Under the pieces are notes generated by a model. That model was not told the DNA's origin, did not search any database, and saw nothing but the letters and a program-made list of their open reading frames with translations. This document shows positions 54,934 through 64,000 of a DNA stretch of 64,000 bases, piece after piece. Position 1 is the first letter of the stretch, and each line of letters starts with the position of its first letter. A program made the position numbers and the translations under genes. The stretch is taken from NCBI RefSeq assembly GCF_024166365.1, contig NC_064820.1:53111501-53175500 (forward strand). The letters run 5' to 3'. Source of the stretch: Elephas maximus indicus (taxonomy: Eukaryota; Chordata; Mammalia; Proboscidea; Elephantidae).

Positions 54934-57900
54934 GGCAAATTGCAGAGTTAGGACTCGAAAAGTATTTAATTCACTTTAAAAAAATCACGAGCACTCTGGT
55001 GATCAGACTTGCTGGGGACCCAATTCCACCTGAGCTCCAGTGTGTAATTTGCTAACTCATGGGATGCCATGGATAGAGACAATCTACCTGATTGCCAAAG
55101 TGCGTTTTCTTTTGTTTCAAAAATGAGAAGTGTATGCCTGTGTATATTGGAGGAGGTGGGTTGGAGGAGTAGAGAAGTAATCCCATCATCTTAAAAAGAT
55201 TAATTACTTTTTATCATGAAAGAAATACACACTCATTTTAGAAATCTTGGAAATATGCAGTTATTTTGAAACCATCAAGTGCTCCTTACAGTGTCAAGGA
55301 GAAAAGTGATCATTTTTTTGCATCGAAGATTAGTATATTCCTTTTGGCAGTGGTGACTTGATCAGCATAATTACACATTACATCAATTATTATCCAAAAT
55401 ACTGATTTTTTTTTAATTAAATCAGTCCACATTTACATTGTTAATAATTAGGTATGGTATTCTGATTGCTGAAAGAGGTACTAAAGAAGAGATGTTCTTA
55501 GAATGCAGCTGAGTCCCCTTGCATAACTCAAACGTAAAAAATTCAGATTCATAGAAATTGAGGTGTTTGCTGTAACACTATGCATGTTTTAAAATAAATC
55601 ATTTTATTCTACAAAGTCAGGCACTAAAAACAACAGGGCTTGTGGGAAAAGAAGAATTGGGAGAAAATACTGTTTTTTTTTTTTCTTTTTCTTTAAAGTG
55701 TGTTCCTTGGGGCCCTTGGAACCTACCTTAATCCCAGGTGGCAGGGGGCGGGGGTGTGAAGGAAACTGAAGAGGTGAATAATCTGGGCTTTGACATCCCC
55801 TTTTTAAATAAAAGCTGCACTTGCTCTTCTCTGTTCTGTATAAAAATTTCTTTGAAAAAGCTTTCATTGTTAAATGAGTTTTAAAACCACTGAACTAAAA
55901 TTACCACAGTTTTACGCAGGTATAACTTTATTGAAGCTTATATATTAAAGCATATATTGAAACTCCATTGATTTCATGGATTAAGCTAATACTACTAATG
56001 ACATATATTGAGCCGGTAACAGTCTCTGTGCTTTATTCTTCACAACAAAGACAAAATTGGTATTTTGTCTGCTGTTTTACATTTTACAGTTAAAGAAACT
56101 GAGGCTTGGGTAATTTACATGATTTAGAGCTAGGGAGAGGCAGTCCAGGGATATATTTCAGTGTAAGGTAATGTTTATGTAAGGTTTAAGGGGCATTGGT
56201 TGAACTGGCATGACTAGAATAGTTGGAAATGTTTGGGGTGGAGAGGAATTGCTAATGGGATGTCTGCCAGGGACAGTACTGAAAATACACTGGTTTTCAA
56301 GAGAAGTGCCTGAGCCCAGTGCTGAGCATAATAAATCGGAAAATTATGTACATTGGCTGTGGAATCTTTATGCAAATATTGGGCCAATTCATTTACATTC
56401 CTCATCATTTCTCTGTGCAGCATTTAAAAAGATCGTATAAATGGAATTTCATCAATCTCAAAAATATTTTATAATTCTCTGCACAGATTTGCTTTTGTGT
56501 AGATTGGGCAGTAGTAGATAAATCTTTGCCTTAAGGTAGCTGCCACTGACTTAGTCTGGAATGTTGGTCAAGCGTTGATGTGTAATCTTCCCTTTTTCAC
56601 TCCCTGCATTTCTTTTTTCTTCCATGTACCCCGGGAAAGACTAATAAGAACTGTGTTTTTTGTTAGTAAGGCTTGTCTTCCCACTTTCATTGTGACATAG
56701 TCAAGGTTTTCTGTTCAGTGATATTTGAATGCTGGACACTTCCAGCTCAGTGTTTACAATCCAATACATCAGCACAACCCATAGTTTCCTCTTTAAAAGA
56801 ACCATCTCTTCCCAGCCGTTCCTTGTTTTACTATCACATTACTGGAGCCAGGCACCAGGGTCAGAGTCTCAGATTTCACGTGACCAGCCTTCCTCTTCAC
56901 CTCTCCCGAAGCTCTCCTGATCTTTTCTTTGAAATCAGTGTTGACATTATCATCCCTCCCTGTGTCAACACTGGTTACCTTGACGTTACTAAAACCCAGA
57001 GTGTTTCCAAATTCTTGATTAACAGCTCTTACCCATCAAGTCCATTTCTACCTGTATTCTTTAAGCATGAATATAATCATCATCATTTATCTGTCCAGAA
57101 GCCTTTAAACGTGGCACTTGTTTTCTCCATGCCAACCTTTAACTTCTGCTCTTGACTTTCAAGAGCCACCTTTCTATTCATATGTATTTACCAGGCTTCC
57201 AGACATCAGTTTATACTGTTTCCCAGCCAGGTTCGCTTCCATGCCATTCCAATACTCGGTGAATTCCTGCCTTTTTCCTTCAGCACAAGGAATATCTTCC
57301 TTTCTATCTTTGGTCTAAGTAAATCTCTTTAAACTTTCAGGGATCACTTTAAAACATCTCCATGAACAGTTCTCAGAATGGTCCAGTACTCACTGCGCTC
57401 CCTCTCCCTGCTTAACAGCAGTTTGTATTAATTTAGTGCATTAAGTGTACACAGCTGTTCCAGGTTTATTACTTGATAACATCTGTTTCATAATACAATT
57501 GGTTTGGATATCAAGATCATGGTTTTTATTATGGCAGAGACCAGTTAATTTTATCTTTTCCTTGACCACAGTGCTGTTGCCTTATTTGACTCTTCAGTTC
57601 TTAAAACTGTATGAAGTATGTGTGCTCAGGAGGACAGAGTGAGAACATGAGTGGAACAAAGTAATCACGAGAGGTCAGAGTGAAATCTGAGGAGGAAAGG
57701 ATAGGAATAGAAAAAGATGATCTTCAGTCCATTACAGAATAACAACAACAATAAAAGTCTTGAGCATAGTTTATACATCAGTGATATTCCAATTCGTGAC
57801 TGATGCCTTGTCAGTATTAAATGGAGGATCACAAGTCATTCAATGTTAAATTTACGAGGGAGACATTCTCTAAAACCTTTGTGTAGATCCATCACCATAA

Positions 57901-58179
57901 CTGCAGACACACAAGAAATTAGCAGAAAGCCTGCTAGCTGACTTCCTCCAGAGTGATTTCTTTTCTGAACATTTTGTAACTTAGACTGCAAAGACCTTAC
58001 TAATGATCTGACTAGTGTTTTTATGAGTTGTCCATCAAATCTGTAGTTATTTGTATTTCCATCATGGTTATTTTGTTTAAAAACAAACACATGGTGTTAT
58101 TATTACAGAATCACTTATAGAATATTATATTTGAAGAATAGAATGGAGGCAGAGCCTTATATAACTACCTTTGTTAGGC
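54934..58179 (-). other. PARP8 intron with one MIR
   Basis: A minus-strand MIR lies at about 56010-56150 (gttttacattttacagttaa, agaaactgaggcttgggtaa). No SINE or RTE copy is seen. An open frame at 56673-57155 has no domain and is not supported as coding. Confidence 0.55.
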
Positions 58180-58325
58180 TTTGACATCTTGCTGGGAAAA
58201 AAATACAAGCAGGAATGGGAAACAACAAAATACTGTTAAGCATAAAAAAAAAAAACAGGTTTTGACATCTTGCTAGGAAAAAAATACAAGCAGGAATGGG
58301 AAACAACAAAATACTGTTAAGCATA
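58180..58325 (+). repeat. 65-bp direct duplication around a poly(A) tract
   Basis: Copy 1 (58180-58244) and copy 2 (58261-58325) differ by one base (gctggg versus gctagg). The 16 bases between them are an A-run followed by cagg, so the repeat period is 81 bp. Confidence 0.92.
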
Positions 58326-60793
58326 GAGTTGTGTAAAAGACTTGTTATAAATCAAGTTAAAAAAATAGTCATGCAAAAATAAATGAATATTTCATTTAGT
58401 AACTAGGAGAGTGCCTGTTGTTGTTGTAGGGTGCCTAGAATATAGTGAATACCTTCTAACATTTCTTAAGCGACAGAGTAACATTTCTCTTATGTTATGT
58501 GATAGCATTTCCCAAACTATTTAATTAGATGTTGGGTCTGTGGCCAAATATGTTTGGGAAATGCTTAAACAGTATTAGACAGTTTCAATGGTTGGTTTTT
58601 CAAAGCCTTTTATATATTGGTGTTCATTATGCATTTCCAAGAGGTGAATGAAGTATTCAGAATCTTTCAGGCTTATTTAATTACAGATCTGGACTATCTC
58701 AAGAGAGTTGTTTTGTGGAAAACACTTTGGCACACTTGCCAAAGTCTTATTCATTAAAAATAGTTTTTGGGTAAACAGCAGTATAATAGAAATGGAAATT
58801 ATTGATTCACATGGAGCCCTGAAGAATTTATTTTCAGCAATTTTTATAAAAGTTGCTTTTTTTTTTTTTCCATGCCACTGAGTTTTCTACACGAGAGGGA
58901 ACATTTTCTTCTGGCCCTCTCACCCTTTCTCCGTTGTGTGGAATCCCTTTATGATGAAGACTTTCAACTATTCTTATTCATCAAAGCCCTGAAGTTAGCA
59001 GAGCCCTCTTTGGTACATGAGTAGAAGTTAGTCTTACAAGGAAGTGTGTGAGAGATAGATAATGATGCTGTGTAGCAGAAGTACCCACTATGTCCTCTTA
59101 AATTCTGTCACTTTGATTGCAGTAAAGCCACTTAGTGAGTAAGCTTTGATGGAGTACACTTCTGAGCTCATGGTGAGGGAAATCTGGAATTTATCTAAGT
59201 TTCATTTATTCGATAAATTACATTAAAAAAATCAATGAGGATATCTATTTTATAAAACCATTACCCCCTGAGAAATTTAGTGAAAGATTTCTCAAAATTT
59301 TTCAAGATCAGCCAAGAAACAAACTCACTTTTCCTAGGCAGAATCAGTCATTAAACTGTAAGAAGCTACATGTTGCTTTTGGTAAGACATGAGTGGAGAA
59401 TGAAGCCTGTGCTATCAAGTGCACTCATGTGGACACAGGACACATTCAAACTCATGTTTAAAATGATTGGCCTTAACGGTAGACATATTCTTATATGAAT
59501 ATTCTAGAGTTTGTGAGGCAGTGAAACCAGCGGAATCTCACACTTAGCCAGGAATCTAGTAAATTCTGGGTTTACTTACTTGGGAAGTTAGTGGGCACAA
59601 TTGTAACTGGGTAATTTCCTTATTGTAACAATGCATTTGTCAGTCTGTATGAATCCGTGTTATTGATCTTCTTAAGAACAGAGTCTTAGATATTGACGTG
59701 TGGGGTATCTAAGTAGAATGCTAAAATCAGCTTCTTGGATAAAAGCTGATGCAGTCATCATTTCTCATTAAAATGCACCACGGCTAGATAGGCTGCAAAA
59801 AAAAAAAAAGGCTCTCCAGCTGAAAAGCAGTCATTACTTTATTAACACCGCAGAATTTGAAATGATCTCTCTAGTGAACCAATTCATTTTAGCAACTAAG
59901 AAAAAAGTTTGACTAGTTCACTGCGAGCCAATTTTTTTTTTTTTTTCCCTTGGTCCTTTCTGGGTTTCAGTACGTTTCAGTCAGGTGATTCCAATGAGAA
60001 TTGCAAGTGCTTGGCTGGATTTGGCTCCGAAATAATGATAGTTGGGCCGAGAAAAGTTTTAAACTCAATTTTTTAAAGCCACAGTCATTTGATTTAAAAT
60101 GAGCCTCTGATGTTGACTTCCTATGTCATCGATTTAAAATTTCCAGTATTCTCAAATCTTGGTGTCCAATATAGAATCCTTTCCAACTGTAAGTAATTAG
60201 CAGGGAAAAATTTAATTAGGGCAGTAGTTTCACAAAAGGTTTTCAAAATAGAAATATTGACATTTGCAGCTTTTGAAGTGCATTCTGGGAAATGTTACAT
60301 TTGAACTGAACCTTTTAAATCCAAAGATAGAATCTTGCCAAGACTTCTAGATAAAGAATATAAGAATTCTGATCTACAAAAATACTGTTTTTTTTTTTTT
60401 TTGCATTGCACAGGCATATAATCAAGAAATATAAAATTAGATAATTATTTCTACTAAGTAAAGAAGTGCCTTAGCACAAAATTAAAAAAAAAAAAATGAT
60501 ACATGGATAACCTGTGGTATGGTCTGTTTCAGCATGTAACTAATTACATGGAGGTAGATCACAATTTTATATTAATAAAAATCTATCAATTTTCAAATAT
60601 ATTATGAAACTGTATTAAGAAACAAGTTATAAGTATTCAAAGAAATATTAATAACATTACAAAATTCATGTGATTAATAATTTTATCATCACCATAAACA
60701 TAAAGTATTTGATAATGCTGGCTGCCCTTCCCAAATAAAACCAATTAGAAGAATTGAATTACTTTAGAAATGTTTATTTTTGTGGAAGGTGGT
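58326..60793. other. PARP8 intron, repeat-poor stretch
   Basis: No interspersed repeat that I recognise, only homopolymer runs (58857-58870, 59931-59946, 60386-60402). Non-coding. Confidence 0.45.
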
Positions 60794-60805
60794 AGGTAGG
60801 CAAGG

Positions 60806-61029
60806 AGTCCTGGTGTCACAGTGGTTAAGCATGCAGCTGCTAACTAAAAGATTGGTGGTTTCAACCCATCAGCTGCCCTGCTGGAGAAAGATGTGGCAGC
60901 CTGCTTTTGTAAAGATTACAGTCTTGGAAACCCTGTAGGGTAGTTCTGCTCCATCCTATGGGGCCGCTGTGAGTTGAAATCAACTTGATGGCTATGAGTT
61001 TGGTTTTTTTTTTTGGCTTTGGCTTTGGC
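60806..61029 (+). mobile_element. AfroSINE
   Basis: Plus-strand copy with the ggagaaagatgtggcagcct segment. Perfect 12-bp target duplication aggtaggcaagg at 60794-60805 and 61030-61041. Confidence 0.9.
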
Positions 61030-61324
61030 AGGTAGGCAAGGGACAGTGTATGTTTTTAAAAATTTCCTCAGTGATTCTGATACCACATTCCAGCTTTTAG
61101 AACACAGATATACCTAAAAATGTTAATGAATTAGGTTGGACTGAGTTTAAAGATTATAGTCTAGATATTTTTAGAGTTTATGAAATTACATTATATGTTT
61201 TCCAAAAGAAATGTTGCAAATGTTAGTTAAGTTATATGGTTATTTAAAAAATTCTTTATAACTCACAACATTATAGTATGATGCAGCAGAAAACAGATGG
61301 GAATTTTTTCTAACTAGCCAGTCA

Positions 61325-61400
61325 AATTACTTAACCTTTCTTAGTCTCAGTTTTATCTTCTGTGAAATGGCAGCAATAACTTTGCAGGGTGTCGGGATTG
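61325..61400 (+). repeat. MIR fragment
   Basis: The phrase ttacttaacctttcttagtctcag and the following ttctgtgaaatggcagcaat match the MIR core. Confidence 0.65.
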
Positions 61401-61404
61401 CCAT

Positions 61405-62045
61405 GGATAATATGCCAGACAAGGGAGTCCCCAAGACCACCCTCAGGCTCGATGGTTCACTAGAAGGATTCACAGGACTCGCAAGAAGCTGTTATACTCA
61501 TGGTTATGGTTATTACAGCTAAAGGGTACAGACTAAAATCAGCAAAGGGAAAAGGCACACGGGGCAAGGCCCAGGAGAAACCAGGCGCTGGCCTCCAGAT
61601 GTCCTCTCCCAGTGGAGCCAAAGGGACATGCATAATTCTTCCAGCAACAGTGTGTGACAACACTTGCAAAATACTGCCAAGGAAACCTCCCCCAGGTCTT
61701 GATGTCCAGGTTTTTTTTGGAGTCAGTTATGTAGGTCTGCAGTGCCTATGTGACTGACCTCAGCTACTCACACTCCAGCTTCCCAGAGCAAAAACAGGCG
61801 TTCACCATAAATCACATTTGTTAGCGTAAATTGTCTGATCAAACTGACACTGTGTGGCCCAGGGCCTCAGATACACAAATACGTTTTTATTAGGCAGAGT
61901 ATTCTAGAGGCTCAGAGCTTATTTTCCAGGAGCTGGCCACGGGCCAGTCCTGAAAACAGACCTTTCTTGGGAACGTGCAGGGTTTGGGCAACTAAGGCCT
62001 GCTCAGTGAACCCTTTCTGCACGTACACAGCGTCCATCACAGGCT
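61405..62045. mobile_element. Putative LTR, family not named
   Basis: The block from agggagtccccaagaccacc through agcaaagggaaaaggcacac and gcctgctcagtgaacccttt reads like a known eutherian ERV LTR, but I cannot assign family or strand securely. An open frame at 61500-61757 lies within it and is not a gene. Confidence 0.45.
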
Positions 62046-63409
62046 CTGACAGAGAAGGGCAGTGCCTGTCATCATTCACACCACTGGCCAGCTTCTAGAC
62101 CCTGGGGACTCTGGAACACATGAGCAAGGAGGATAAGGAAAAAAAAAAAAAAATCTCTTTTATAGTCTCAAAAAAAAAAAAAACCCACCCTAACTGGTTT
62201 GGAAATGTGGAATTTTCTGGATTAAAAATGGCATTGATTTGTAAGATGCATTTTATTAAATAACAGCTTTTGATAGAAAATTACATCAAATGTACACATA
62301 AGTTAAAAAAGTTATTTAAAGATTAGAATGGATGCTATTATTTTTTCCAGTGTCACAAATTCCAAGCCTATACCTTTGTCATTTTTAGAGCCTAAAGACT
62401 TTATACCATTCTTGGCCATTGTTGGATCATCACGGTGTTCTGGTGGCATTGTGTCCCCTCCCCACTATGTGTTCCATGTTCTCCATATTCACCTGTAACC
62501 TCTTTAAAATAGACAGCATTTTTTTTAATTTGAAGAATTCTAGGTTTTTGTCCATGCAAATGCTAAGTTTTTGTCTAGTTTTTGTATTTCTTACTTGCTT
62601 AAACTTATATTCTTTCCCTTTCTGTAACTGAATTATGTATCATTGAAAAGTGAGTAGTTTCTCTGAAAGTCAGCTGCAATCCGTCACAGGAACTTCAAAG
62701 GAGCACTTCTCTTGATAAGCCCCTCGTGTTACACCAGCCTCCCCTCTAACTGAAAAGCCTGGCATACATTCTGGTAGATTTGAAATTTTTACTGGCTTTT
62801 CTTGCATTGTCTGACACGTAACAGTCCTCTCCACAGGGGGAAGATCTTTTTACTTCAGGGCTGCATCAACAGACACATGGTGCTTCCAATGACGTGACTC
62901 AGGGGTGACAGTCAGATGAAGTGAAATAGTCTGTTTAGGGCTAAGTTCTCACTTTTGTCAACAGTGGCAGATAAACCTCACAACTTCCTCCTGCACGGTG
63001 GTTAGAAAGTTCCTTTTGACATATTTTAGACACATAAGTAAAGAACTGTTATAATCAAGAAAATTCACTTAACAAACGCTTACTGAGCACCTCATGTGGG
63101 CTAGGTAAAGAAAAAAGAAATGACACTGAATTCCTGATTCCAAATTGCCCACACGTTTTTGTCTCGAGCAAATTTCTCACTCCCTGTAAAGGATATCTGG
63201 AAGCTGTTGGAAGGAAATGATGGCTAGGACTGACTTTATACTTACTGATAGCCTTGACCACCTTAATTTTAATATTTTTATTTCAAGTATCTGATAATTT
63301 AGAGTCCTTTTAAGTAGCATAATAAAAGAGAAAGGTGCTCAGGTTTTGTGAGAGAGGGTATTGTGGAACCGGATGTTGTCATTACACTTGCAGCCTCTGC
63401 CTTCTTCGT
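62046..63409. other. PARP8 intron, no feature recognised
   Basis: Two poly(A) runs (62139-62153, 62170-62183). No gene. Confidence 0.4.
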
Positions 63410-63420
63410 CAGCCTAGGAC

Positions 63421-63506
63421 TAAACCACCAACCACTGCCGTCCAGTCGATTCTGACTCATAGTGACCCTATAGGACAGAGTAGAACTGCCCCATAGAGTT
63501 TCCAAG
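63421..63506 (-). mobile_element. AfroSINE, 5'-truncated, with TSD
   Basis: Only the tail half is present (actgccgtccagtcgattct ... ccatagagtttccaag). Perfect 11-bp duplication cagcctaggac at 63410-63420 and 63507-63517 shows it inserted already truncated. Confidence 0.88.
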
Positions 63507-63769
63507 CAGCCTAGGACAAAAAAAGGACAGTGCCCTTAAATTACTCTTGTTTTTTTACACTGCTCCCTCCCTTCTACTTCTGATATCCTGTGGGTTCTCT
63601 ACAAGCTTCTGTTTTTTTGTTTGTTTTTCACAATGAGTTTCCTGGTTTTCTTAGGAGGTGCTGTGATAGGCAAGGCGCTATGACAGGCAAGCCGGGGAAA
63701 CAGAAAGGATGAATGAGTGTAGAGGCTGTTTGTAAATTACAAAACCGGCTGTATTCTTAATGCGCCTCT

Positions 63770-63835
63770 GCTCTCTCTGTGTCTGTCTGTCTCTCTCTCT
63801 GTATTTACAATATATAAAATATATGCACACATATA
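63770..63835. repeat. Microsatellite (TCTG/TC)n and AT-rich run
   Basis: ctctctctgtgtctgtctgt followed by tctctctctc and tatataaaatatat. Confidence 0.8.
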
Positions 63836-64000
63836 GCTCTACAAGTTTTATACAGCAAATATTATCATAGCTAAAGCCTCAGGAAATCTGTTTGTAAGGA
63901 AATATGAATTGATTTTTTTCCCCTAAAGCTTGCTTAAGTGTGTTGATGCCATGTACCTAGTAAAGACAAAAACATTATCATTTCATAAAGTATGTTTTAT

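Noticed and set aside
56673..57155. 160-codon frame on the + strand in the PARP8 intron
   Set aside because: No domain, no codon pattern that I can support, and a typical old-repeat composition.

Overview
This is a mammalian (eukaryotic) genomic window, not a microbial one. It holds one protein-coding gene, of which only the 5' end is present: PARP8 on the + strand. A CpG island lies at about 46.3-48.0 kb. The ATG-bearing coding exon (coding bases 47022-47112) and the next coding exon (48062-48116) encode the PARP8 N-terminus, and the rest of the window (48117-64000) is its intron. Everything before about 46 kb looks intergenic. Apart from the CpG island, the sequence is AT-rich and crowded with interspersed repeats.

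The repeats point to the source. There are more than 20 copies of a tRNA-derived SINE whose 3' end (gtcgctatgagtcgga...gactcgacggcaa) matches the 3' end of an RTE-class LINE in the same window. This SINE/RTE pair is the AfroSINE and RTE family typical of Afrotheria. The elephant lineage is the most likely source, but the species call is an inference from repeats only.

Layout. 1-4.5 kb: LTR and ERV-L remnants, including a minus-strand gag-protease-reverse transcriptase body with its 5' LTR. 4.5-6.8 kb: a decayed RTE LINE. 7.8-8.9 kb: a solo LTR (TG...CA, 5-bp target duplication) that was hit by an internally deleted L1. 9.2-18.2 kb: several RTE copies, two of them with twin-priming type inversions and clear target-site duplications (TSDs). 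21.9-28.7 kb: a nearly intact full-length L1 on the minus strand with 16-bp TSDs; ORF1 has one nonsense codon, and ORF2 has one frameshift and one nonsense codon. 29.6-30.7 kb: a pile-up of SINEs, including two tandem pairs stacked on re-used target sites. 31.5-34.1 kb: an internally deleted RTE and a 5'-truncated L1. 34.5-46 kb: LTRs, an L1 fragment, SINEs and stretches with nothing recognisable. 46.3-48.1 kb: PARP8 promoter and first coding exons. 48.1-64 kb: PARP8 intron with scattered SINEs, L2, MIR and an RTE, and a relatively repeat-poor interval at about 55-60.8 kb.

I found no new gene system. The most unusual items are an open 92-codon frame between L1 ORF1 and ORF2 that overlaps the ORF2 start as ATGA, a 31-bp stem hairpin, a second inverted repeat, a 65-bp duplication split by a poly(A) tract, re-used SINE target sites, and a recurring class of RTE copies that keep both ends but lose the middle.
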